NCBI RefSeq assembly: GCF_030316845.1
Contig: NZ_JASZYS010000019.1
Coordinates: 62,001-126,000 of the forward strand
Source of the DNA: Variovorax davisae
GTDB taxonomy: Bacteria > Pseudomonadota > Gammaproteobacteria > Burkholderiales > Burkholderiaceae_C
DNA length: 64,000 nucleotides
Direction: 5' to 3'
A program made the translations under genes and the position numbers. The notes under the pieces are model-generated. The model was not told the origin of the DNA. It saw only the letters and a list, made by a program, of their open reading frames with translations, and ran no database searches. Shown in pieces: positions 17,868 through 25,679 of the stretch (positions are counted from its first letter, which is position 1; every line of letters starts with the position of its first letter).

Positions 17868-18776
17868 ATGCACTTCTCGCACATCGACGCGCTGCTCGAA
17901 TACGAGGTCGCCGCCCCTTCGCACCTGCTGCTCAACATCGAGGCCGCCCGGTGCGGCGCGCAGGCGCTGCTGAGCGAGGACCTGGTGATCGAGCCCGCGG
18001 TGCCGCTGCAGGCCTTCTGCGACGAGGGCAGCGGCAACCGCTTCGTGCGCTTCGATGCCGCGCCCGGACCGCTCAGGATCCGCTACAAGGCCCATGTGCA
18101 GCGCGCCTGGGCGGAGGTGCCGACCGACCTGGCGGAAGTGCCGGTCAACGAGGTGCCGAACGAGATCCTCCACTACCTGATGCCCAGCCGCTATTGCGAG
18201 TCGGACCTGATGTCGCGCTGCGCGCTCCAGCTGTTCGGCGACCTGGCACCCGGCATCGGGCGGGTGCAGGCGATCGTGGACTGGATCCACGACAGCATCA
18301 CCTACGAGCCGGGCAGCAGCGACTCGACCACCACGGCGCGCGAGGTCTTCGTCGAGCGCGCCGGGGTCTGCCGCGACTTCGCGCACCTCGGCATCACCTT
18401 CTGCCGGGCGCTCAACATCCCGGCCCGGCTGGTGGTGGGCTACGTCTGGTTCGACGAGCCGCCGCAGGACTTCCATGCCGTGTTCGAAGCCTGGCTGGGC
18501 GGGCAATGGGTGCTCTTCGATGCCACGCGGATGGCGCCGGTCGACCGCCTGGTGCGCGTCGGCACAGGCCGCGACGCCAAGGACGTGGCCTTCTGCACCC
18601 TCTTCGGCCAAGTGGCCATGACGGGCAAGACGCTGAGCGTGCGCGAACTGCAGGACGAGCGCCAGGGCGCCCCCGCCGAGCCGCGCCCCAGCGGCCAGAT
18701 CGTGGGCATCGAGAAGCCGGTGGCGATCCCGCCGCAGGAGCTGGTGTCGGCGCACGAGGTCAGCGCCCTCGACTAA
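17868..18776 (+). CDS. Transglutaminase-like cysteine protease family protein
   Basis: A 302-residue protein with a Bact_transglu_N-like amino-terminal half and a transglutaminase core. The catalytic triad is complete: Cys168 in AGVCRDFAH, His203 in FHAVFEAW and Asp218 in LFDATR. No signal peptide is evident, so it is probably cytosolic. Bacterial members act as proteases or amidases on unknown substrates, and are often encoded beside alpha-E/circularly permuted ATP-grasp proteins, which are not present here. It follows DUF1328 closely and ends shortly before a perfect palindrome (18783-18805). Confidence 0.85.
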   Translation: MHFSHIDALLEYEVAAPSHLLLNIEAARCGAQALLSEDLVIEPAVPLQAFCDEGSGNRFVRFDAAPGPLRIRYKAHVQRAWAEVPTDLAEVPVNEVPNEILHYLMPSRYCESDLMSRCALQLFGDLAPGIGRVQAIVDWIHDSITYEPGSSDSTTTAREVFVERAGVCRDFAHLGITFCRALNIPARLVVGYVWFDEPPQDFHAVFEAWLGGQWVLFDATRMAPVDRLVRVGTGRDAKDVAFCTLFGQVAMTGKTLSVRELQDERQGAPAEPRPSGQIVGIEKPVAIPPQELVSAHEVSALD

Positions 18777-18782
18777 GTGCGA

Positions 18783-18805
18783 GATGCTATCAAAATGATA
18801 GCATC
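18783..18805. repeat. Perfect 10-bp inverted repeat with AAA loop
   Basis: GATGCTATCA and TGATAGCATC flank AAA, giving a 23-base perfect palindrome 6 bases after the transglutaminase stop. It is much richer in A/T than its surroundings. It may terminate the upstream transcript or be a dispersed palindromic element; GCTATCA/TGATAGC palindromes are, from memory, common between Comamonadaceae genes. Confidence 0.6.
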
Positions 18806-18890
18806 AAGACCAATGCCGATGGCCCACGGGCGCGAGGCATGGACCAGGTCGCCTTGTCCTCACGGCAGCACGGAAGCGCGTCGGCGATTA

Positions 18891-18896
18891 AAATCA
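18891..18896 (+). promoter_or_regulatory. Possible -10 element for mnmG
   Basis: TAAAAT in the context GATTAAAATCACG lies about 42 bases upstream of the mnmG start, in the only AT-rich stretch there. No convincing -35 box is seen at the right spacing. Confidence 0.35.
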
Positions 18897-18937
18897 CGGC
18901 CCCTTCCCGAGCGCGCACGCGTGGTGCGCCCCATCCC

Positions 18938-20887
18938 ATGCTGTACCCCGAAGAATTCGATGTGATCGTCGTCGGCGGCGGCCATGCCGGCACCGAAGCC
19001 GCGCTGGCCTCCGCCCGCATGGGCGCTCGCACCTTGCTGCTGACCCACAACATCGAGACCCTGGGTCAGATGAGCTGCAACCCGTCGATCGGCGGCATCG
19101 GCAAGGGCCATCTGGTGAAGGAGGTCGACGCGCTCGGCGGCGCGATGGGGATCGCGACGGACGAGGGCGGGATCCAGTTCCGGATCCTCAATTCGAGCAA
19201 GGGGCCGGCGGTGCGGGCCACGCGGGCGCAGGCCGACCGCATCCTGTACAAGGCGGCGATCCGCCGCCGGCTCGAGAACCAGCCGAACCTGTCGCTGTTC
19301 CAGCAGGCGGTCGACGACCTCATGATCGAGGGCGACCGCGTGGTGGGCGCCATCACGCAGGTGGGCATCGCCTTCCGGGCGCGGGCGGTGGTGCTCACGG
19401 CCGGCACCTTCCTGGACGGGCGCATCCATGTCGGCCTCGACAACTACCAGGCCGGCCGGGCCGGGGACCCGCCGGCGGTCAGCCTGTCGGCCCGGCTCAA
19501 GGAACTCAAGCTGCCCCAAGGGCGCCTGAAGACCGGGACCCCGCCGCGGCTCGATGGCCGGACCATCGATTTCTCGAAGTGCACGGAACAGCCCGGCGAC
19601 GGAATGCCGGGCGGCGCCGGCCCGATGCCGGTGTTCAGCTTCATGGGCCGGGCCGAGATGCATCCACAGCAGGTGCCGTGCTGGATCACGAACACCAATG
19701 CCCGCACCCACGACATCATCCGCTCGGGCTTCGATCGCAGCCCCATGTTCACAGGCAAGATCGACGGCATCGGCCCGCGCTACTGCCCGAGCGTGGAGGA
19801 CAAGATCAATCGCTTTGCCGACAAGGAGAGCCACCAGATCTTCCTCGAGCCCGAAGGACTGACCACCCACGAGGTCTATCCCAACGGGATCTCGACCAGC
19901 CTGCCGTTCGACATCCAGTACCAGCTGGTGCGCTCGATGGCCGGCCTGGAGAACGCGCACATCCTGCGGCCGGGCTACGCCATCGAATACGACTACTTCG
20001 ATCCGCGTGAGCTCAAGAGCAATTTCGAGACGCGGGCGATCCAGGGCCTGTTCTTCGCCGGTCAGATCAACGGCACCACCGGCTACGAAGAAGCGGCGGC
20101 GCAAGGGCTGTTCGCCGGCATCAACGCGGCGCTGCAATGCCGGGGCGAAGCCGCCTGGCTGCCGCGGCGCGACGAGGCCTACCTCGGCGTGCTGGTCGAC
20201 GACCTGATCAACAAGGGCGTGACCGAGCCGTACCGCATGTTCACGAGCCGGGCGGAGTTCCGTTTGCAGCTGCGCGAGGACAACGCCGACATGCGCCTGA
20301 CCGAGGCGGGCCGCAAGCTGGGCCTGGTCGACGATGCCCGCTGGGACGCCTTCTCGCGCAAGCGCGACGTTGTTTCACGTGAAACAGAGCGGCTGCGCTC
20401 GATCTGGGTCAACCCGCGCAACCTTCCGGCCGCCGAGTCTGAGCGGGTGCTGGGCAAGGCGATCGACCACGAGTACAACCTGGGTGACCTGCTGCGCCGG
20501 CCGAATGTCAGCTACGCCTCGCTGATGTCGCTGGACGGCGGAAAATACGGCGCGCCCGAGGCTCCCGGTGCGGTCGAGATCGAGCAGATCGAGATTGCCG
20601 CCAAGTATTCCGGCTACATCGACCGCCAGCACGACGAAGTCGAGCGCGCCGCCCATTTCGAGAAGCTTCAGCTGCCCGCGACCTTCGACTACAGCCAGGT
20701 CAAGGCGCTGAGCTTCGAAGTCCGGCAGAAGCTGGCCAAGCACCGGCCCGAGACGCTGGGCATGGCCTCGCGCATCTCCGGCGTGACGCCCGCCGCCATC
20801 TCGCTGCTGATGATCCATCTCCGAAAGGGTGGGCACCAGGCGTTCGCCCGCGATCCGGTCGAAGCAGAATCCCCGGCCGCCGAATGA
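18938..20887 (+). CDS. mnmG: tRNA uridine 5-carboxymethylaminomethyl modification enzyme MnmG (GidA)
   Basis: A 649-residue FAD enzyme that works with MnmE to build cmnm5U34 in tRNA anticodons. The Rossmann motif VVGGGHAGTEAA lies at residues 11-22, GidA signatures GPRYCPSVEDKI and GQINGTTGYEEAAAQG follow, and the C-terminal helical MnmE-binding domain is complete. ATG 18938 gives the canonical N-terminus (MLYPEEFDVIVVGGG). The coding sequence contains a perfect parS site at 20371-20386. rsmG overlaps its stop by four bases. The gidA-gidB-parA-parB neighbourhood is typical of origin-proximal chromosome. Confidence 0.97.
   Translation: MLYPEEFDVIVVGGGHAGTEAALASARMGARTLLLTHNIETLGQMSCNPSIGGIGKGHLVKEVDALGGAMGIATDEGGIQFRILNSSKGPAVRATRAQADRILYKAAIRRRLENQPNLSLFQQAVDDLMIEGDRVVGAITQVGIAFRARAVVLTAGTFLDGRIHVGLDNYQAGRAGDPPAVSLSARLKELKLPQGRLKTGTPPRLDGRTIDFSKCTEQPGDGMPGGAGPMPVFSFMGRAEMHPQQVPCWITNTNARTHDIIRSGFDRSPMFTGKIDGIGPRYCPSVEDKINRFADKESHQIFLEPEGLTTHEVYPNGISTSLPFDIQYQLVRSMAGLENAHILRPGYAIEYDYFDPRELKSNFETRAIQGLFFAGQINGTTGYEEAAAQGLFAGINAALQCRGEAAWLPRRDEAYLGVLVDDLINKGVTEPYRMFTSRAEFRLQLREDNADMRLTEAGRKLGLVDDARWDAFSRKRDVVSRETERLRSIWVNPRNLPAAESERVLGKAIDHEYNLGDLLRRPNVSYASLMSLDGGKYGAPEAPGAVEIEQIEIAAKYSGYIDRQHDEVERAAHFEKLQLPATFDYSQVKALSFEVRQKLAKHRPETLGMASRISGVTPAAISLLMIHLRKGGHQAFARDPVEAESPAAE
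20371..20386. promoter_or_regulatory. parS centromere site inside mnmG
   Basis: TGTTTCACGTGAAACA is a perfect 16-bp palindrome identical to the consensus bacterial chromosomal parS. It is encoded within mnmG (residues Val-Ser-Arg-Glu-Thr), 3.2 kb from parB. ParB loads here as a CTP-dependent clamp and recruits ParA and SMC in known systems. Confidence 0.95.
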
Positions 20888-21522
20888 GCCAAGAGCAACT
20901 GCTGCGCGAAGGCTCGGCCGCGCTGGGCCTGGCCCTGACCGACATCCAATGCGAACGCCTGCTGGCCTACGGCGCCCTGATCCTCAAGTGGAACAAGGTC
21001 TACAACCTGACCGCGCTGCGCGACCCGGCGACGGTGCTCACGCACCATCTGCTCGACAGCCTATCGGTGGTCACGCCGCTGCGGCGCGAGTGTCCAGAAG
21101 CCGCGAGTTTGCTGGACGTTGGCGCCGGTGCGGGCCTGCCCGGCGTGGTGATCGCCATCCTGCGCGACGACATCCAGGTCACCTGCCTCGATGCGGTGTC
21201 CAAGAAGGCGGCCTTCGTCCAGCAGGTGGCGTCGGAGCTGCGCTTGAAGAACCTGCGCGGGTTGCACGCCCGCGTGGAGGCGCTCCAGGGCAGCTATGCG
21301 CTGATCAGCTCGCGCGCCTTCGCCTCGCTGGCGGACTTCGTCTCGGGCTCGCAACATCTGCTGGCGCCACAAGGCAAGTGGATGGCCATGAAGGGCAGGG
21401 CGCCCGACGACGAAATCGCCCAGCTCCCGGCCGGCTCCGAGGTGTTTCACGTGGAACAACTCACGGTTCCGGGGCTGGACGCCGAGCGTTGCATCGTCTG
21501 GATGCGAAAACCCGGCGCCTGA
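20884..21522 (+). CDS. rsmG: 16S rRNA (guanine527-N7)-methyltransferase RsmG (GidB)
   Basis: A 212-residue SAM-dependent methyltransferase for G527 of 16S rRNA. The NLTALRDP motif near residue 42 and the SAM-binding LLDVGAGAGLPG near residue 78 are family hallmarks, and ISSRAFASL follows. It begins within the mnmG stop (ATGA overlap). A second parS lies in its 3' third at 21443-21458. Loss of this gene is known to give low-level streptomycin resistance. Confidence 0.96.
   Translation: MSQEQLLREGSAALGLALTDIQCERLLAYGALILKWNKVYNLTALRDPATVLTHHLLDSLSVVTPLRRECPEAASLLDVGAGAGLPGVVIAILRDDIQVTCLDAVSKKAAFVQQVASELRLKNLRGLHARVEALQGSYALISSRAFASLADFVSGSQHLLAPQGKWMAMKGRAPDDEIAQLPAGSEVFHVEQLTVPGLDAERCIVWMRKPGA
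21443..21458. promoter_or_regulatory. Second parS site inside rsmG
   Basis: TGTTTCACGTGGAACA; read on the other strand it is TGTTCCACGTGAAACA, which fits the degenerate parS consensus TGTTNCACGTGAAACA exactly. It is 1.07 kb from the first parS and 0.74 kb upstream of parA, encoding Val-Phe-His-Val-Glu-Gln in RsmG. Confidence 0.88.
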
Positions 21523-21582
21523 CCGGCGCTGCGCGCGTCGACCTCGCTTAGACTCGACGCACTCCCCATTGAGGTACTTTCC

Positions 21583-22197
21583 ATGTTCGGCATCGCTGAT
21601 TACGGCGCGTTCGTCGCGGCCATCGTTCTTTTTCTCGCGATTCCCGGGCCTGGCAACCTCGCACTGATCACTTCGACCGGCAAAGGGGGCATCCGCGGCG
21701 GCCTGGCCGCCACTTTCGGGGTGATCGCGGGCGACCAAGTGCTGATGTGGGCCGCCGTGGCCGGCGTCGCCGCCTTGCTGACCGCCTACCCGGCCGCCTT
21801 CAGCGCCGTCCAATGGCTGGGCGCCGCCTACCTGGCCTGGCTGGGCCTCAAGATGATCCGGGCCAAGCCCGGCGCGGCCCCGATCCTGAACATCCGGCCG
21901 CGCCAGTACTTCCAGCAGGCCGTGACCATCACCTTGCTCAATCCCAAGGCCATCGTGTTCTACATGGCCTTCTTCCCGCTCTTCATCGATCCCAGCCAGC
22001 ATCAGGGCCTCGCCACTTTCGGCGCCATGGCCGCCACGATCGCCTTCCTGACCTTCATGTACGGCCTGATCGTGACCTTGCTGACCTATTTCCTGGCCGA
22101 GCGCCTGCGCGCCAACCCCAAGGTTTCGGGCGCGCTGGGCAAGCTGGCCGGTGTGTTCCTGATCGCCTTCGGCTTCAAACTGGCGATCTCCCGCTGA
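21583..22197 (+). CDS. LysE/RhtB-family amino-acid exporter
   Basis: A 204-residue inner-membrane protein with about six TM helices. The N-terminus FLAIPGPGNLALITSTGKGGIRGG matches the RhtB signature, and the second half has TLLNPKAIVFYMAFFPLF. These carriers export amino acids such as threonine, homoserine or lysine. It sits between rsmG and parA and ends one base before parA starts, so parA translation or transcription may depend on it. Confidence 0.9.
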   Translation: MFGIADYGAFVAAIVLFLAIPGPGNLALITSTGKGGIRGGLAATFGVIAGDQVLMWAAVAGVAALLTAYPAAFSAVQWLGAAYLAWLGLKMIRAKPGAAPILNIRPRQYFQQAVTITLLNPKAIVFYMAFFPLFIDPSQHQGLATFGAMAATIAFLTFMYGLIVTLLTYFLAERLRANPKVSGALGKLAGVFLIAFGFKLAISR

Positions 22198-22198
22198 C

Positions 22199-23056
22199 AT
22201 GGCCAAGATTTTCTGCATCGCGAACCAGAAGGGCGGCGTCGGGAAGACCACGACCACGGTGAATCTGGCGGCCGGCCTGGCCAAGGTCGGGCAGCGGGTC
22301 CTGATGATCGATCTCGACCCCCAGGGCAACGCCACCATGGGCTCGGGCATCGACAAGCGCCAGCTGGAGACCACGGTGTACGACGTCCTGCTCGAATCGG
22401 CGTCGGTCGCCGAGGCGCGGGTGCGATCCGAGGCCTGCGGCTACGACATCCTTGGCGCCAACCGCGAACTGGCCGGTGCCGAAGTGGAGATGGTCGCCCT
22501 CGACCGGCGCGAGAAGCGCCTGCGCACCGCCCTGGCCGCGGTCGGCGCCGAATACGACTACATCCTGATCGATTGCCCGCCCAGCCTGAGCCTGCTCACG
22601 CTCAACGGACTGTGTGCCGCGCACGGCGTCATCGTGCCGATGCAGTGCGAGTACTTCGCGCTGGAGGGGCTGACCGACCTGGTCAACACGATCAAGCAGG
22701 TGCACGCCAACCTCAACAAGAACCTGCAGATCATCGGCTTGCTGCGCGTGATGTTCGACCCCCGCATCACCCTGCAGCAGCAGGTGAGCGAGCAGCTGAA
22801 AGCCCACTTCGGCGACAAGGTGTTCGACACCGTGATCCCGCGCAACGTGCGCCTGGCCGAAGCGCCGAGCTATGGCTTGCCGGGCGTGGTGTTCGATCCG
22901 CCGGCCAAGGGCAGCCTCGCCTTCGTCGCCTTTGCCCAGGAACTGGTGGACAAGATGCCGCCAGCCAGCGCGCTGGTGCCGGAATCCGCCAGCCCGCCCG
23001 TGCCCGCCCCGATGGATGCGCCGCCGGTGGCGGTCCAACTGCCGGACAGCCTTTGA
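22199..23056 (+). CDS. parA: Chromosome partitioning ATPase ParA
   Basis: A 285-residue deviant Walker ATPase that binds DNA nonspecifically and moves ParB-parS complexes. The deviant Walker A motif KGGVGKTTT lies at residues 11-19, A' motif DLDPQGN at about 40, and Walker B ILIDCPPSL near 125. It lacks the N-terminal helix-turn-helix of plasmid P1-type ParA, so it is the chromosomal type. The C-terminal 25 residues are Pro/Ala rich. Two parS sites lie 0.7 and 1.8 kb upstream. Confidence 0.96.
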   Translation: MAKIFCIANQKGGVGKTTTTVNLAAGLAKVGQRVLMIDLDPQGNATMGSGIDKRQLETTVYDVLLESASVAEARVRSEACGYDILGANRELAGAEVEMVALDRREKRLRTALAAVGAEYDYILIDCPPSLSLLTLNGLCAAHGVIVPMQCEYFALEGLTDLVNTIKQVHANLNKNLQIIGLLRVMFDPRITLQQQVSEQLKAHFGDKVFDTVIPRNVRLAEAPSYGLPGVVFDPPAKGSLAFVAFAQELVDKMPPASALVPESASPPVPAPMDAPPVAVQLPDSL

Positions 23057-23595
23057 CCGCCCCGAAGATCCTGCTGCTGCCCGGCTGGCAGAACAGCGAC
23101 GAAGCGCACTGGCAGAGCCGCTGGGAAGCGCTTCATGGCGACCACCGGGTCGAGCAGCACGACTGGATGCGGCCGCTGCGCGGCGACTGGTGCGCCCGGC
23201 TCGACGAAGAGGTGCTGGCCGCCGCCGGCCCGGTCGTGCTGGTCGCGCACAGCCTGGGCTGCATCCTGGTGGCCGCCTGGGCCGCGCACTCGGGCCACAC
23301 GGCCAAGGTGCGGGCGGCGCTGCTGGTGGCGCCCGGCGACCTGGAACGCGACGACCTGCGCCAGATGATCCCGGGCTGGGCGCCGATCGTGCGCCGGCCG
23401 CTGCCATTTCCTTCGCTGATGATCGCCGGCCAGGACGACCCGTACTGCGACGCCGCCCATTCGCGCCAGATGGCGCGTGACTGGGGCGCCCGCTTCATCG
23501 ATGCCGGCGCCCGCGGCCACCTCAATGGGGAATCCGGGCTGGGCGACTGGCCCGAAGGCCGCGCACTGCTGAACGAACTACTGAAAGACGAATGA
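23053..23595 (+). CDS. RBBP9/YdeN-family alpha/beta hydrolase
   Basis: A 180-residue serine hydrolase. The triad is readable: Ser67 in VAHSLGC, Asp128 in GQDDPYC and His156 in RGHLNGESGLG, the last being a hallmark of RBBP9/YdeN proteins. I start at TTG 23053, which overlaps the parA stop (TTGA) and is followed directly by PKILLLPGW; no ATG is available near the N-terminus. It lies between parA and parB and probably shares their transcript. The substrate is unknown. Confidence 0.87.
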   Translation: MTAPKILLLPGWQNSDEAHWQSRWEALHGDHRVEQHDWMRPLRGDWCARLDEEVLAAAGPVVLVAHSLGCILVAAWAAHSGHTAKVRAALLVAPGDLERDDLRQMIPGWAPIVRRPLPFPSLMIAGQDDPYCDAAHSRQMARDWGARFIDAGARGHLNGESGLGDWPEGRALLNELLKDE

Positions 23596-24542
23596 CCTCC
23601 ATGGCCACCAAAAAACCAAAGGGCCTCGGCCGCGGGCTCGAGGCCCTGCTGGGCCCGACCTTCAACGGCCCGGACACCGCGGTCAACGACGACTCGGTGG
23701 CGCCGAACCCGACTACCCTGCAGCTCGACCAGATGGTGCCGGGTGTCTACCAGCCGCGCACGCGGATGGACGAGGGCGCGCTCTACGAGCTGGCCGAAAG
23801 CATCAAGGCGCAGGGCATCATGCAGCCGATCCTGGTGCGCCGGCTCGACAGCGACGCGGCGCGCGAGAAGAAGGCCGAGTTCGAGATCATCGCTGGCGAG
23901 CGGCGTTTCCGTGCCGCCGGCCTGGCCGGCCTGGAAAGCGTGCCGGTGCTGGTGCGCGACGTGCCCGATGAGGCCGCCGCCGCCATGTCGCTGATCGAGA
24001 ACATCCAGCGCGAAGACCTCAATCCGCTCGAAGAAGCGCAGGGCTTGCAAAGGCTGGTGCAAGAGTTTGGGCTTACTCACGAGTCCGCGGCCCAGGCCGT
24101 GGGGCGCTCGCGCAGCGCGGCCAGCAACCTGCTGCGCCTGCTCAACCTGGCCGAGCCCGCCCAGGCCATGCTGATGGCTGGCGACATCGACATGGGCCAT
24201 GCCCGCGCGCTGCTGTCGCTCGACAAGGGCACGCAGATCACCGCCGCCAACCAGATCGCGGCCAAGAAGATGTCGGTGCGCGAGGCCGAGGCGCTGGTCA
24301 AGAAACTGGCGGCCGAGTTCAGCCTCACGCCCTCGCCGCGGCGCGGCAGCGCCGAGAAGTCGCGCGACCTGCTGCGGGTCGAGGAGGAACTGGCCGACCT
24401 GCTGGCGGCCGAGGTCGAAGTCCGCATCAAGAAGCGCACCCGGCGCGGCGGCAAGGTGGAGGAGAGCGGCGAACTGGCGATCCACTTCGGCTCGCTCGAC
24501 GCGCTCAACGGCCTCATCGACCGCATCCGCCAAACGGCCTAG
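23592..24542 (+). CDS. parB: Chromosome partitioning protein ParB
   Basis: A ParB/Noc-family CTPase clamp of 316 residues that recognises parS. The N-terminus has KKPKGLGRGLEALLG, the ParA-contacting basic peptide; the CTP-binding GERRFRAA begins near residue 102, followed by ENIQREDLNP and a helix-turn-helix (AAQAVGRSRSAASNLLRL), then a C-terminal dimer domain. ATG 23592 overlaps the hydrolase stop; ATG 23601 (MATKKPKG) is closer to the usual family start. Two recognisable parS sites lie 2-3 kb upstream. Confidence 0.95.
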   Translation: MTSMATKKPKGLGRGLEALLGPTFNGPDTAVNDDSVAPNPTTLQLDQMVPGVYQPRTRMDEGALYELAESIKAQGIMQPILVRRLDSDAAREKKAEFEIIAGERRFRAAGLAGLESVPVLVRDVPDEAAAAMSLIENIQREDLNPLEEAQGLQRLVQEFGLTHESAAQAVGRSRSAASNLLRLLNLAEPAQAMLMAGDIDMGHARALLSLDKGTQITAANQIAAKKMSVREAEALVKKLAAEFSLTPSPRRGSAEKSRDLLRVEEELADLLAAEVEVRIKKRTRRGGKVEESGELAIHFGSLDALNGLIDRIRQTA

Positions 24543-24613
24543 TTCGCCGTCCGGCGTCCCTTGCTTCTGGTTGAATTGATTTCAACCAGTTACCCGCCCT
24601 ATGCTCCCGCTAC

Positions 24614-24632
24614 AACTTTTAAATCAAAAGTT
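24614..24632. promoter_or_regulatory. AT-rich inverted repeat upstream of the CsgG-like gene
   Basis: AACTTTT-AAATC-AAAAGTT is a 7-bp perfect inverted repeat with a 5-base spacer, ending 16 bases before the ATG at 24649. AGAGGGGA between repeat and start is the ribosome-binding site. It could be an operator, or a structure in the leader. Confidence 0.4.
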
Positions 24633-24648
24633 CTAAGAGGGGAATCAC

Positions 24649-25554
24649 ATGGGACAACTCGGAAAGCCATGGGCCGCCATGGCCGCGGCTGCGATGCTGC
24701 TCGCGGGCTGCGAAACCACCGACATGCAGATGGGCAGCCAGAGCGCCAAGACGGTGGCCACCGGCAGCGCCGCGGGCAGTGCCAGCGCCAACACCAGCGG
24801 CGCGCTCGAGAAGTGCGCCTCGCCGCTGGGCACGGTGTCGCTGGTCGAGAACCAGTCGGCCGGCTGGTACACCATCCTGCGCAACGAATACAAGCTGCCG
24901 CCCACCTCCAACCTGCTGCGGCTGCTGATCCAGCAGTCGAACTGCTTCGTGGTGGTCGAGCGCGGGGCGGCCGGCATGAACGCCATGTCGCGCGAGCGCC
25001 AGTTGTCGCAATCCGGCGAGATGCGCCAGGGCAGCAACTTCGGCGCCGGCCAGATGGTCGCCTCCGACTACGGCATGTCGCCCGAGATCGTCTTCAGCAA
25101 CCAGAACGCGGGCGGCATGGGCGGTGCGCTGGGCGGCCTGGTCGGCGGGCGCTACAGCGGCGTGCTGTCGGCGGTCGGCGGCAGCATGCAGACCAAGGAA
25201 GCCAGCGCGATGCTGACCCTGATCGACAACCGCTCGGGGGTGCAGGTCGCGGCCTCGGAGGGCAGCGCCTCGAAGACCGACTTCGGCGCCTTCGGCTCGG
25301 TCTTCGGCGGCAGCGCCGGCGGCGCGCTGGGCGGTTACACCAACACGGCCCAGGGCAAGGTGATCAGCGCCGCCTTCATGGACGCGTTCAACCAGATGGT
25401 CATCTCGCTGCGCAACTACAAGGCGCAGACGGTGCAGGGCCAGGGCCTGGGCGGCGGCGGCCGGCTGGGCGTGGACGGCGCGGCACCGCCGTCGCAGACC
25501 TCGGCGCCGCAACCGGCACCGGCTCGCCGCGGCAGCAGCAACACGCAAAAATAG
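24649..25554 (+). CDS. CsgG/HfaB-like outer-membrane lipoprotein
   Basis: A 301-residue lipoprotein: signal peptide with lipobox LLAGC (Cys22 or so), then a CsgG-type domain with SNLLRLLIQQSNCFVVVERG and glycine-rich strands (GGALGGLVGGRYSGV). CsgG forms the curli secretion pore in the outer membrane, but no csgA, csgB, csgE or csgF homologue is nearby, so curli export is not implied; CsgG-like lipoproteins also serve other envelope functions. The C-terminus is Pro/Ala/Ser rich. It is monocistronic and is followed by a strong terminator. Confidence 0.78.
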   Translation: MGQLGKPWAAMAAAAMLLAGCETTDMQMGSQSAKTVATGSAAGSASANTSGALEKCASPLGTVSLVENQSAGWYTILRNEYKLPPTSNLLRLLIQQSNCFVVVERGAAGMNAMSRERQLSQSGEMRQGSNFGAGQMVASDYGMSPEIVFSNQNAGGMGGALGGLVGGRYSGVLSAVGGSMQTKEASAMLTLIDNRSGVQVAASEGSASKTDFGAFGSVFGGSAGGALGGYTNTAQGKVISAAFMDAFNQMVISLRNYKAQTVQGQGLGGGGRLGVDGAAPPSQTSAPQPAPARRGSSNTQK

Positions 25555-25572
25555 GGCAACGCTCAGGGTGCG

Positions 25573-25610
25573 AAAAACCCGGCCGCTCTGGCGAGTGGCC
25601 GGGTTTTTTT
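25573..25610 (+). terminator. Rho-independent terminator after the CsgG-like gene
   Basis: AACCCGGCC and GGCCGGGTT form a 9-bp stem around a 12-base loop, extended by flanking A and T runs and ending in seven T. It is 18 bases downstream of the stop. Confidence 0.92.
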
Positions 25611-25679
25611 CATGGCGCTTGATCAGTTGAGGACAGAGCAAAAACTGCTGCGCAGTTTGTTGGTCTGTCCCACAAGGTC

